Part shown: one piece after another, positions 46,101 through 58,311 of the stretch
Layout of the letters: the number at the start of each line of letters is the position of its first letter
Numbering within the stretch: the first letter of the stretch is position 1
Assembly (NCBI GenBank): GCA_021397835.1
Contig: JAJFZO010000396.1
Location: 1,054,001-1,118,000, forward strand
Source of the DNA: Moringa oleifera
Taxonomy: Eukaryota > Streptophyta > Magnoliopsida > Brassicales > Moringaceae
Length of the DNA: 64,000 bases
Direction: 5' to 3'
Notes under the pieces: model-generated
What the model was told of the DNA's origin: nothing
Seen by the model: only the letters and a program-made list of their open reading frames with translations
The model's database searches: none
Program-made: the position numbers and the translations under genes

Positions 46101-49100
46101 GATGGGACAAATATGATGAACCCAATTCATGAATTAGTTAGTATCAGCACATGTGCATAGGAAATATATGAATATGGATCATGACAGGGAAACAACTTCA
46201 CTGTTGTCTTTTATTGCTTCTCATTTGTGGTGTCAATTTTCTCTGCTACCCAATAGAATCAAATCCTGTGTGCTCCTCATTCTTGATTTACTGCACAAGC
46301 TTTTGTACCTAACTTCTCATGCTTTATAATTATGGCCAGCCGTCTTGCAATTTTCTTTTGGCAAAGTATGTGATTAGTAGCAGAGAGTTATTGCATGTGA
46401 TTTAAGTACCATAAGTTGCATGTTACCTTTATAGTACTTGTTGCACATTATTACTCAGACTGGTCCACATGTTCATATTGATCAAGTTAAGTTTCATTGA
46501 GAACTGTTGCTGAAAAATAGGTATCTGTTAGTCACATTGGTATGTTTATCTGTATTTAATTTTGGATAAGTAGATTGCTAATTGTTGTCTTCTACAGAAA
46601 CTTGCAGGGTAACTACTTGAGTGGTTTAATCCCAAGTGAATTGGGAAATTTATCGGGCCTTCAATATCTGTGAGTTGTTTGTCTCTTCTTGATCATCTTG
46701 TACTGTTGTATTTCCAGATTTCAAAATTTATTCATTAATAGATGCCTTCATGTGAAAGGCCGTGTAGAACATACTTTGCCTGTAATTGTAGATATTTATG
46801 GTAGTGTGAGAAAATCCTCCAATAGCAGTGAGATCCAAAAGAAACTACCTAACCGTATTTAATTTCTCTTTTAATTATGATTGAGGAAAATTGATGTACC
46901 AATTTAATTTTGTCAAGAAGACTATGCAATTTGTACATGATATTTAGCAGGTTTCTTATGCACTGCTAGGATCTCAGTTGCATTGAACATCCAAATCTTT
47001 AGAAGAGCAATAAGCTGGAACTAGCTCCTTACAGGCCCAAAACAGATAGTAGAAAAAATGAACTGTTTTTTGATTGGAATAGAAACCTAAACTGTTTAGG
47101 CATTTTTTTTTTTTTTGGTGGGAGGGGAAGGGTGGCTGGGTGGAGAGCACCGTATCTCATTGACAAATGAAACTGAAAAAAAAATTCTTTCTTTGTTATG
47201 AAATTTCAATTCAGTTACATCTGTATCTGCTCTAACGGCATAAATCTGCTGGTAAAACTGCGCAAACTGTGTCACCTTCTAATCCTGCACTTCCCTCCTG
47301 AAATCCACTAGCCAAGACACCCTATTGTTATGTTCAACCATATTGTCACTAACCCAAACTTGCTTGTTAGAAGCTAAGCGGTATAAGGGCGGATAAATTC
47401 TTTCAGTGTCTGCTCTAGCTGAATAAATAAACTGTTTCACCCCTCAAACTTGCGCCTTCCTCTTGAAATCAATTAACCAAGAGACCCTCTTATCATATGC
47501 AACCATATTATCACTAACTCAAGCTTCCTTGTTAGAAGCTAGGTGGTATAAGAATGGGTAAACGTCCAACTAGGGTATATGAGATAGCCTATCAATTCAT
47601 TTACTTCACAATTATTTTTGTCTTCTTAAGGCTTTCAATTAGGATGACCGTTTCATTCTATCTAGTTTTGTTATTGAACGTCTTAACCTTTTTCATCTAT
47701 AACTAGTTCTTTCATTTTAACATCTTAGCCAAACTATTTTAAGTAACATTTGGTTTACTAGTTATCTATACATTGCTTGCTCGGTACCCTTTTAGAATTG
47801 AAGCACCTATGCCTTCATAGGACCTTTTGTGGCCTGTCTTGAAGGAAACAAGTTAGGCATATAACTTGAGTCTGAATAAGATCCTAATTTTTCCTTCGTC
47901 CATGTAGTATCCTAAGGACCGACTTTGATAACTCAATACCATTACATGTGTGTTTCTGAATTTGTAATGATTTCAATATTGTTCTCTATTTTGCAGAGAC
48001 ATCTCAAGCAACTCTCTCAGTGGAAATATCCCTACTTCACTTGGGAAGCTGGAAAAGCTCACTACTCTGTAAGTAGCTTTACCTCTGCCTAGCCAAAGGA
48101 AAGCAAAGTATCTTTGTTTTCTTCTAATTCATATTAGTTTTTGACAGTAGGTGACTTATGAAGTTGGCATTTTTATAATTATTGCATTGAATTCTTAAAT
48201 TATAATGATCTTATTGAATGACATGAAGGAATCTATCAAACAATTTTCTTGTTGGACCGATACCATCTGATGGAATGCTTACCAAGTTTACAGAAAATTC
48301 GTGAGTATACATTTCCCTGATCTATTGTATTCTATACAATTTGGATATTTTAGAGGCTATGGATGAAAGGATTGAAGTAATGCTGCTCTTCATAAATAAT
48401 ACTGATATCTATACTTTATGTAGTGCTTGGAACTTGTCTCATCTATGGTGTAGTTAAATGGAACTAAATAACCCCACTAAAGTGGAACAAGATTGACATG
48501 CTGTTGGAATATTGAGTTGATGCATTGATTTTGCAGCTTCACTGGAAATCGTGATCTATGCGGGAAGCAAATCAATAAGGCATGTAAAAATGACAGTGGA
48601 GGTCCTCCGACAAACTCCCCATCTTCTAACTTAGGTATATCAAGATCTGTTTGAGATCAATTTGCAATGGGTTGCTTGGTTCTTTATGTCACTTGCAAGT
48701 GGCAACTTGTTAGCTGTTAAATTGCCATATTTAAGTGAAAATGGATTTAGCTTAAGATACTTATAGTATTGCTCTTACAATATGTCTTTAAGAAGCTAGT
48801 GAAATCCCATTGCCACTCAATATCTTCCACATCAAAATTGCACTTCTAATGACATTTTTATTCCCAATCTGTTGCCCCTGCCTCATGATGACAACTTACA
48901 CTATTTAGTGTTTCAAAATATTGTAGCTGATAATCAAAATGGAAGGAAGAAATACTCTGGCAGGCTACTTATTAGTGCATCAGCAACAGTTGGTGCACTG
49001 CTTCTGGTAGCTCTTATGTGTTTCTGGGGGTGCTTTCTTTATAAGAAGTTTGGTAAAAATGAGAGCAAAAGCTTGGCTATGGATGTCAGTGGAGGTGAGT

Positions 49101-52100
49101 TCTGTGCCATTCTTTGGGCTACATTTGGAAAATCTAGTCATTTTCGATTTTACTCTGTGGTTCTCAAGTTCTTAAAAGTCAACATATCAATTTATTTACT
49201 TGTGTACTTTCAGGTGCATCAATTGTCATGTTTCATGGAGACTTGCCTTACTCTTCGAAAGACATCATCAAGAAATTGGAAAATCTGAATGAGGAGCACA
49301 TAATAGGTTGTGGTGGCTTCGGGACAGTGTACAAGCTTGCAATGGATGATGGCAATGTCTTTGCCTTGAAAAGAATTGTAAAAATGAATGAAGGTCTAGA
49401 TCGGTTTTTTGAAAGAGAGCTTGAGATTCTTGGAAGCATAAAACATCGGTACCTAGTAAATCTGCGAGGATACTGCAACTCACCTACCTCAAAATTGTTA
49501 ATTTATGATTTCCTACCTGGTGGTAGCCTGGATGAAGCTCTTCATGGTGAGATCCTCCTTTGCAAAGCTTTAGTTCCATAACATGTTTATATATGAAAAT
49601 TTCAGATGATAGTAGTTGTTGCATGGTTACTGAGAGAGGAATATCTGGCACTTGTTTAACTCCATGGTTGCATGAATGGTGGCTTTGGCCTGCCCTTTTT
49701 CTTTATTTTGTTGAGAGACAGGGTGTGGGTTGTGGAAGAGAAGGTGGAGGGGGGCTTAGAGGTAAAGGGTGTGACAAATACTAAGCCTTCCTTTTTTTCA
49801 ATGTCTGACAATCTAAGCAAGAAATATGTCATGGTTGGGTGGAAAAATTTTAGCCACTCTTGCAGTTGTTAATCGGCTGATTCACCCATTTTTATGCTTT
49901 TCTTTTCATCGTCATACAATTTTGCCAGATGAACCTCAGACATCTTACATAAATTATTTAGTAAAAATCCAGCTTTGTTGAAGTATCTGCATCACCCCAT
50001 TAACATTTGAGATTTGGATGGAGTCAAACATGCCGATAGCTACATGAGTGATCAGTGAGAAGTTGGAAATACACTAGTTCATTTCTAGATATTGTTGTTT
50101 CATGTTTTATTATCCATGCTGTCGAGCTTCCTTGTTTTCCTCTATTTCTGTGACAACGCTGTATACTCTTGCAGTGTGAGTTGTTGATTCACCTCTTTTG
50201 GTGTTTGTTTCAGTCCTCATAAGATTGCACCAGATGAACCTCAGATTATGTAGAAAAAACCATCTTGTCAAGGGACCTCTATCACTGCATTAATATTTGC
50301 ATTTCAATTCTGGAGTTAATCACATCAGTGGCTAAATAAGGAATCAGAGAGTTTGAAACAGACTAGTTATGTAGGAGATACTAGCTTTTCTTGTTGTTTG
50401 ATTAACTATGCAGTTGAGTTTTCTTAATTCTTCTTATTTCTGCCCTAAATAATAACCAAATAAAGATGCTCCTACATCACAGAGATATGACTAGCTAATT
50501 CACCGTCATTGTTTTGAGCCCCCCTTTATTTTTCATGCTTCTAAGGCTGCTGTTGCTATGTTAATTTGTTTTCGATAAGAGCACAATATGAGTATGATAG
50601 GGAAAAAAAAAAAAATTCTATTATTGCTACAAAAGCAGTCGAGATGTTCTAACTCTTCCTTACTTTCTAGATTTAAACTTAACTGTGTGTTTGAAACTCT
50701 CGTTATTCAAGAGATTTCTATGCATGTTAGATTTCATATGAATGCTTTGTTTGGTATGCTCATGTTCTGTGAATGACTTCCTTGATTATCCAAAAGTTTC
50801 CACAGCTAGTTTGGCTGGATTTAGTAAGAAATGAAAATATTTAGTCAAAGACAGTTTTCTTTTTGCAATTGCAACCTTTGTTCTTTCCAGCTTTCTTCTC
50901 TTTTATGCCAAATTGATCACTTATGGTGCGAAATGGTAATGGGCTATTTTTGATTTTAGTCGTATCCAGTCCAGCCTTTTTCTCCTCCATACTAAATTGC
51001 CTATGACACCCTAAAGTCATAAAACCTTATCTCTTTCTCCTACGTGTAAGCTCAAGTTAAAACTTTTTCTCACCTCTTTATCATGCTACTTCTTTTCTTT
51101 CTTTCTTTCTGTAATTTTCATTGTAAGGGGACATATGATGTAAGTTTTATTTTTGTAGTTCTTTTCTTTTGTGGAAAAGTAATAAATAAATAGTAATTTA
51201 TTCTATTCAAACTATTTTTTATCCAAAATAATTGAATTTTTTTAAAATAATCTGTACTTATTTCTAATATCAAATCTAGATAATCGATGCTGTGAATTGG
51301 TTCATAACTTAGTACAAATGATGACAAGGAATGTACATCTGTAGAGACTATTATCCTAGATGTATTCCCTGTCAAAACTTTTTCAGTTTGTTCCTCCTGA
51401 ATATTGTGAAGGGAGTATGGATAATATTTGATTAAAGATTTATGTTATGATGTTCTAAGTATGCCTTTTGAGCAATAACTGGTAAGGATCATGACTTGGC
51501 TAGTTTGAACTGCTTCTTCTTTGCATTAACTTCTAGTGGAGGTCTAGCTCCTTAAAACTTATGTATGGATTCAAGAGTAATTTTCTTCATGTCTTCTGTC
51601 TCTCTTTTGTTGTTTAGTTGGATAGTGCATTGAAATCTTATCTTTTCTGTACGGAAACAAGAACAACTCTGTTCAAAATCTTCAAATGCTTCTCTGGATT
51701 TTGCTTAGGCAGGGAATTTAACATAGTGTTCAGTCCTTGACGAGTAATATTCATGTTGAGTGCCCCTAGCTGTGCATGAAGATGTATGATTGTTATGATT
51801 CGTCAGGCTTTGTAATGTCATATAGAAGGATCCTATATATGTATATATTGTTGATTTCTTAAAGAAAAAAGATCTTGCAATTTTTTTTTTTACAGAAAGA
51901 TCAGAGCAACTAGACTGGGATTCACGCTTGAATATTATTCTGGGAGCAGCAAAAGGACTGGCTTATTTGCATCATGATTGTTCACCAAGGATCATACATC
52001 GTGACATAAAGTCAAGTAACATTTTGCTTGATGGCAATTTGGAAGCTCGAGTCTCTGATTTTGGACTCGCCAAATTGTTGGAGGATGAAGAATCTCACAT

Positions 52101-54510
52101 TACAACCATTGTTGCTGGAACATTTGGATATCTGGCTCCAGGTATGCAGTGTGGTATATTTCAGCTTGGAGTTGATCTAAGATAGAGTATATGGCCATAG
52201 ACTGGAATCTTGAAATAGATGCTCTTGATTTTGGAAGCAGATGATTATGATTTTAATATATTTCAGACTGTAACATGCATTAATTTTTGGAACTTGTGAT
52301 GGATCTTGATATTGACTTCTTGTTGATAAGAATATGATGCATATGAGAAGATAATAAAAGGACAATTACTACAAATGTGAAAATAAAATTAGGACTCCTT
52401 GAAAATAAAGCCGTAGATTTGGACCAGATCTTGATAATGTGGTAAACCCTTCAAGAGTTGCTTCTTTAGTGATTTAGCTTTATGCATGAGTTTGATTATG
52501 ATGCTATGCATAAGACTTAATTTGAGGGCAATTTATAAAATACTTAAAAGCGAAGGGTATTGAAATGTAAAAACTTACATTTTATTATAATGGCATTTTA
52601 AAAATTCCATATATAGTTATGATATAGTCAATATTGTCTTATTAATTCTTCACTTGACAAGACTTTGGATAGTAAATAGAGCCAACCAAAAGGCAGATAT
52701 CAAACCTTGTAAAAGATAAGAAAAAGAAGTAACATGGTTACACGTGACAAGAAATAACATTTTGACCTTTAATAAGTGCCAACTGTAGTTCCTTCCTCTG
52801 ACTGACTAAAATTGGAACTTCTGCAACTGAAATTATAGAAAAGAGTTTTGGGGTCCTTAGTCTTGCTTGCTGACCAATTAGATATTTGCACATAAGGTAA
52901 TGCTCAAATGTATCAATTGGTTCTGTCTTGTCCTTGCAAAATACCAGCTTTGTGTGCAATATGGATGTAGATAATATACAGATATATAACTTGCAGCATC
53001 ATAAGTTGGTAGCATTTATCTTTGGTCCAATAATCTGATCAAACTGAAGGCTTTGCGCATATGTTGGGGAACTTCTGTTCTGTAAAGTTGTCATGTTATA
53101 ATTCTTTGCTATTGTGATGCAAGCTTTTGAAATCATTTATCCTGAGACTTTTTATGGCTCTGTTTGTAGAGTATATGCAAAGTGGTAGAGCAACTGAGAA
53201 GACCGATGTTTACAGCTTTGGTGTCCTTGTGCTTGAAGTCTTAAGTGGAAAGCGACCAACTGATGCATCATTCATTGAGAAAGGCCTTAATATTGTTGGC
53301 TGGGTATGTCACATCCCTCTAGGTGTCTTAATGACTACTTTTTTTTGGATACTTTCTCATCAACTATTGAAATTCAGTTTTTTATCACAAAATTTGACAA
53401 TTGACAGTTGTTTAAACTTGAGAGCATACTGTGTTGGTTCTCAAAGTCTAGAACATTAGGAGACACAATTATCTGGCTCAATGTTTTGTATGTTTCTTAG
53501 TCTCTTTGAGTCAATGCACTGCCCCTATATTTATCTTGTTTTGATGTATGTTTCATGTTCTCTGCTTGTGTGCACACTCCAATTTCGTCCGCAGAAGGTT
53601 AGTTTACAATGCCACCAACAATTACTAGGCAATTTATTGAGTTGCAAGCCTACTGGGCTAACAAAACCGTAAAATAATCCAATATTGCTCTTTATGTATA
53701 TATGAACGTCATTGTTGTAAGGGCCTATACCTACTATACTTTCAATTAAGAAATTCTGATTTCGAACTTAATCTTACAATGTCTTTGTTAAGTAACTTTC
53801 AATTACTTTTTCCACTTGACCAATTTAAAGGAAACAGAGGTCTTTCTTGAAGCTGTCATCGTGTGACACTAAATTAAGTTAATGATGACAACACAGAGAA
53901 AAGGGGAGAGAACGTGTGAAGAATGAATGTATATGAGACTGGTTGCCCTATATGTATGCGTGTTTTTTTGTATGTTCTCTACGTATGTGTGTGATTTATT
54001 TGTCTTATATTTCATGTAAAAGAGGCAAAAATGCATATGAATCTGTTTCTTATGTTCAATGACTCTAGTTAATTTAACATGATGTGGAAACTTAGTATGG
54101 ATTTGAACTATATTTATCATTGTGTTTATTTCTCTCTTTTGTGCATCTGTACCGATGGGGTGCCATTTAAGATTAGTACATCAGTCAGAGAAGCACACTG
54201 TCTCCATGCGCATCATCAAACAACCCAAATTGCCTCATGTTTCTTTTATTCCATATAGAGTTTTATTACTGATCTTCTTTCTGTTTTGCAGTTAAATTTC
54301 TTAATTAATGAGAATAGGCAACGAGATATTGTTGATCCAAACTGTGAAGGAGTGCAGGCAGAAAGCCTTGATGCTCTGCTCTCAGTTGCCACTCAATGTG
54401 TTTCTTCAAGCCCGGAAGATCGACCTACCATGCACAGGGTGGTTCAATTACTTGAATCTGAGGTCATGACCCCTTGCCCAAGTGATTTCTATGATTCCAA
54501 CTCCGATTGA
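42976..54510 (+). CDS. FEI1: LRR receptor-like kinase, FEI1/FEI2 type
   Basis: Thirteen coding exons: 42976-43072, 43161-43296, 44155-44226, 44333-44404, 46598-46669, 47997-48068, 48229-48300, 48537-48634, 48927-49094, 49214-49546, 51896-52141, 53170-53303, 54292-54510. They join to 596 residues (Arabidopsis FEI1 is of the same size). Signal peptide 1 to about 29 ([14 protein letters not shown] start); LRR N-cap with [16 protein letters not shown]; five 24-residue LRRs, each on its own 72-nt exon (about 78-198); membrane segment about 244-268; kinase domain with GCGGFG 318-323, Lys339, HRD 432-434, DFG 452-454 and an intact APE motif (LAPEYM); end [18 protein letters not shown] kinases sit in the plasma membrane and act in cell-wall synthesis and anisotropic growth in Arabidopsis roots; genetic links to SOS5 and ACC synthase are known there. 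All splice sites are GT-AG. FEI1 versus FEI2 is not resolved. Confidence 0.95.
43092..43119. repeat. (CT)n microsatellite in coding intron 1
   Basis: About fourteen CT units within the 88-bp first coding intron. Confidence 0.95.
43297..44154 (+). other. Intron 2 of the FEI-like gene
   Basis: Donor GTAAGT, acceptor CTTTCAG. Contains an 18-base G run at 43695-43712 preceded by A runs. No coding fragment. Confidence 0.8.
43695..43712. repeat. Poly-G run
   Basis: Eighteen consecutive G bases, rare in this AT-rich sequence and prone to length errors in sequencing. Confidence 0.85.
44405..46597 (+). other. Intron 4 of the FEI-like gene
   Basis: A 2.2-kb intron between LRR exons, donor GTAAGC, acceptor TCTACAG. 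I recognise no element or coding fragment in it. Confidence 0.8.
46670..47996 (+). other. Intron 5 of the FEI-like gene
   Basis: A 1.3-kb intron with donor GTGAGT and acceptor TTTGCAG. It holds the diverged duplication at about 47275-47570. Confidence 0.8.
47275..47570. repeat. Diverged direct duplication, period 175
   Basis: CAACCATATTGTCACTAAC at 47335 and CAACCATATTATCACTAAC at 47510 are each followed by TTGTTAGAAGCTA and GGTATAAG. The upstream parts also match (CTGAAATCCACTAGCCAAGA and TTGAAATCAATTAACCAAGA). On the minus strand both copies read a similar peptide (VSWLVDF and VSWLIDF), so each may be a retroelement scrap. Confidence 0.75.
49547..51895 (+). other. Intron 10 of the FEI-like gene
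   Basis: A 2.3-kb intron inside the kinase N-lobe, donor GTGAGA, acceptor TTTTACAG. It contains the diverged duplication at 49915-50450. No coding fragment otherwise. Confidence 0.85.
49915..50450. repeat. Diverged direct duplication, period about 305
   Basis: CCAGATGAACCTCAGA at 49926 recurs at 50231. Further matched words follow in order in both copies: a CATCAC or ATCACTGCATTAA word, GATCAGTGAGAAGTT and GAATCAGAGAGTTT, ACTAGTT, TTGTTGTTT, and finally TCTATTTCTG and TCTTATTTCTG. Old tandem duplication, not assigned to a transposon. Confidence 0.7.
52142..53169 (+). other. Intron 11 of the FEI-like gene
   Basis: A 1.0-kb intron that cuts the APE motif codon, donor GTATGC, acceptor GTTTGTAG. 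No coding fragment or repeat recognised. Confidence 0.85.
53304..54291 (+). other. Intron 12 of the FEI-like gene
   Basis: A 1.0-kb intron with donor GTATGT and acceptor TTTTGCAG, before the last kinase exon. Nothing else recognised. Confidence 0.85.
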
Positions 54511-54960
54511 ACATGTGAAGGTGACAGTGAAGATGTGTTTGTGTTTGCATCCATATTGCTGCAATTTCTCAGAAATTAGAGAAGTAATGCAAAGAGTCAA
54601 GGCACTCAAAATCTGCAAAGGTTCCACTTTCTCCATTTATTCATTAATTCTTTCTGCAGATTTATGGCCATTATGAGATGCACTACTTTTGCGAAGATTT
54701 TGAGCTGCATCAAAATGACTTTGGCTGCATTTTCATGCTTCAATTGTCCTCATTCTGCATGGTTGCATGCAATGTTTTCTTTAGCTATGTCAATACAATT
54801 TCAAATTGTGGTATGAGTCATTTATTTGTCTCTCATTTTTCTTTTAATGTTACTTTGAAATTTGTAATCGCTCTGCATTTAGTCTCCCAAATTAAGTGTA
54901 TATGACCACTGTATAAATAGATAATATTTTTTTTACTGGAAGGATTCCTGCTTTGTGCCA
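54511..54960 (+). other. Probable 3' untranslated region of the FEI-like gene
   Basis: Follows the TGA at 54508-54510. A possible polyadenylation signal lies in ATAAATAGATAAT at about 54914. Small open frames here are not conserved-looking. Confidence 0.5.
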
Positions 54961-56977
54961 TTTTTGTAAATTATAACTTGGAAACGGCCAGTGGTCTTTG
55001 CCAATGTAATTTGTTTATATTTTCTTCTGTTGAGTGAATGGAAGTTATTGGTAATCCTTTTCTTTTTTCTTTTTTCTTTTTTTTCATTATTATTGAATTA
55101 TTTTCATAAATTGAGATTGAAAACATGCTACTAGGGCAGTTTTCGATAACTCCACAGAGGGGGACTACGTCACCTTTTTAATTTTTTATTTCTTTATTAC
55201 TGGAATTTCGTTTACCACATCTCAAAGTTCTTTTGAATGTGCAAAATATTAATCTTAATTGAATTTTTTAGAATAATTTAAAATTTTGAACTCTATTGAT
55301 ATTGATATTATTTATGCATGTAATTTTAAAATTTAAATTTGGTGATCTATATTTAAAACATAGATAAGATTTTGAATTTCATTTTACATTTTAAAATACT
55401 TATATATAAATAATATAGTTTTTGATTTTAATTTGATGATAATTTCTAGTTAAAAATAATTTTGAAAAGTTTAATATCTAAATTTTAAAAATATTTATAT
55501 TTATTTGATATTTAAATTTAAAAGTCTATTAATTTGATGTCTTTTATTCCAATATTCGTTATTTTTTTGGTGAATATTTCTCTTTCGTTTTATTTTTTTT
55601 TTGCTACTAGTTTTCTTTTTGTTTATTTTATTTAATTTGAAAATTTATAATATAACACAAACAAGATAAATTGATACAATTTTTTTTTCTTATTTATATT
55701 ATTGCTCAAAATTGTTGGATGTTTAAGACTAGGAACTCCCATTTTAGAGTAAACAAGCTAGCCGTTGAAGGGTCAATTATTATTATTTTTTTCCATGGTG
55801 ACAAACTGTCCAAATATATAGGCAGTCCATCTTATGCTGTCCGGTACTTTGAGATATTATGGGACATTGATCATATTAACATGCTTGGTTTTGGAATAGT
55901 TTAGAATGTCTCCAAATACTTTGAAATGTATTCTATATAATGAAATATGTAAAAGTCTCCTTGATATTTAATTTGAGTCTCAAAGGATTAATAATATAAC
56001 ATGTTAACCTGAATTTCAATTTCTACATAAACCAACTAGGGTGAAATCGGGATAGTCTCTGCCATAGCCACCTAAGACCTAAGTTCACAACATCTTCCTT
56101 GTATCTTTCCCTTTAAACTTGCACTTGACAAGATATTTTTGATAATTTATATAAATAAACCTTAATGAGAGGCTTTTTTTATTTTAGAAAAAGAAGATTA
56201 GCTAATTGTTATATAATAGATATTCTAGAGTACTTATAAATCATATGAAAAAACGCTACTAAGTTGAATTGCTCTTTGAGTAGCTCTACTATGGTTCCTA
56301 TTCCTTTATTTGAATTGAATAAAAAGTGAAAATTGGTCACGGTTGATAATAATAAAAAACTTGTTTTGTGTAAATTTATAAAAGAATTACATTAATTAAA
56401 GATATATTTTGATAATTTTTTAAACATTAATTACATCAAAAAGATATGCATTTTGTTTATGATTTCAAATTAAAACCTAAAAAAATTTGTATCTATTTGA
56501 AACTTATGTTTTTCTTAGGTTTTTAATTTAAAAATTTCATCTATAATTCTTATTGACATTAATAATTTTGTGTACATACATGATGCATATGTGATTTTTA
56601 CTCAAATAATTACTATAATACCTTTTTAAACACCATCAAAATAAATAAAATTTACTTATTTACATTTTGCATATTCCTACTAAGTTTAACATGAAGAAAA
56701 ATATTTTGTTTGTTTAATTTGATCATATTTAAAAGATGTTTGAATAATTTCATAAGTAAAAGTTGAATCCACATCATTTGCGTATGTAAAACTGTTAATA
56801 TTAATAAAAATTATATATGAAAGTCTTGAATTGTGAGTTTAATAAAAAAGTAAGTTTCAAACAAATGCAATTTTTTTTCACAAGTTTTAATTTGACACTT
56901 TAATTAAAATGCATGTATTATTAATATAGTTAACTATTTTTTTAATATAAGATTTTCTTTTTAATAGGTCACGTTAG

Positions 56978-57017
<40 letters not shown>

Positions 57018-57403
57018 GTTTAACGTGTGAAAAATGATGAAATATCTTTTTAAGAATTAATTATTATATACATATATATATATATATTAATTCAACTCAG
57101 TAATAACTTATAGTCTATAAATAGTTTTCATTGAAAAATTTAAACAACTCATATGATTTCTTTTATTATTACAAGTTTTTATCATTTACCTTTTTAATTA
57201 AAATTATATTTTAGTCAATTTATATGAAAAAAAAACAAAAGAAAACATATAATTAACTATTATAAAGATATGATTATGATTTTGGTAAGATAAAATTAAC
57301 AAATGATTGAATCTATTTCAACAAAAAATTTGCAAAATATTTATCTTTATTTAATGCATTATTGTTTTTTCTAAATCTTAACTTAAAAATTTATATAAAA
57401 TAT
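54961..57403. other. AT-rich intergenic DNA
   Basis: Long AT-rich spacer with (TA)n runs at 56982-57010 and about 57069-57087. No coding signal, no element edges seen. Confidence 0.6.
56982..57010. repeat. (TA)n microsatellite
   Basis: About fourteen TA units. Confidence 0.95.
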
Positions 57404-57971
57404 TGATGTTGCAAAGTTTGTAAGAGAGGATTGGGCCTCCGATGGTCAGCTTCTAGCAAGATTTTGTTAGGGATCTCTAGAAGATTAAAAGAGGTAAGTG
57501 CACGTGTAACCTCAAGGTCACTTCGATGCTGAACTTAAAGAGGATTGAGAGAGTAATCAAGAGTAAAAATGAAAATTAATGGAGAGATTTACACATACCT
57601 ATGCCTTATATATAGGAGGTATTAGGCGAGAAGATGCATATCGTTAGTTATGGTGTGTACTTGCTTGATATTTTCATCGAGAGACATGCAAGCTTTGCTA
57701 ATTTGTTATAGCAATTACAGTGGCTGGTCTTTCTTTAGTTAAAGGTGATAGACAAGGGCATCGTTGTCTTTTTTCATATAAAAGAAGCTTTTTTAAGAAA
57801 GTTGGGTAGATGGATGCTATTTGAGTCTAATCTTGTTGAGCTTAATAAGTGTCGCCTGAGTTAATCCATTTAGTTGAAACTTGGATATTTTATATATCAA
57901 TTGGGCTTGAGCTACTTAGTTGAGATTATAGATATTGAACTTGGGTTAGAAGGGCTATTTTATTGACATCA
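57404..57971 (-). mobile_element. 3' LTR of a Tat-like Ty3/gypsy element
   Basis: About 568 bp bounded by the inverted termini TGATGT (57404) and ACATCA (57971). A purine-rich tract on the minus strand lies just outside the right edge, as expected for a 3' LTR of a minus-strand element. The 5' LTR lies beyond the window, so the boundaries rest on one copy. Confidence 0.65.
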
Positions 57972-57975
57972 TAAG

Positions 57976-57989
57976 TTGCCCCCACTCTT
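57976..57989 (-). other. Polypurine tract
   Basis: On the minus strand this reads AAGAGTGGGGGCAA, directly before the LTR. It primes plus-strand DNA synthesis in LTR retroelements. Confidence 0.65.
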
Positions 57990-58311
57990 ATATTTGAAAA
58001 ATTTAAGCCTTAAGTGGTTAGATTTTTTCAAATGAAAGAGGATAACTAAAAAGGATAATGAAAATCAAGTACTTTCTTTGAAAGGTGTTTAATGACCACG
58101 TAAACTAGAAGGGGCTTTTACCTTGCATGCTACTATATGGTAATACTTCATTGATTCCCATGTGTTTTCTTTGTTGTTAGGTGTGGGTTGATATAATGAT
58201 GAGGACATAAATCATAAAAACTATTTATACTTTTTAGTTATTTGAATACCTAGTAGAGGTCTTAAGCTATTCCCCCAAATTCCTCTTGAATTTTTAACTA
58301 TTTAGCTTTCC

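Noticed and set aside
48872..49288. 138-codon frame spanning FEI exons 9 and 10
   Set aside because: It is exon 9 with the upstream intron and the following intron read through. The spliced model explains the conserved part.
49248..49483. Minus-strand frames opposite FEI exon 10
   Set aside because: Shadows of the kinase coding sequence.
54678..54905. 75-codon frame after the FEI stop
   Set aside because: Falls in the probable 3' untranslated region, and its hydrophobic text comes from T-rich sequence.
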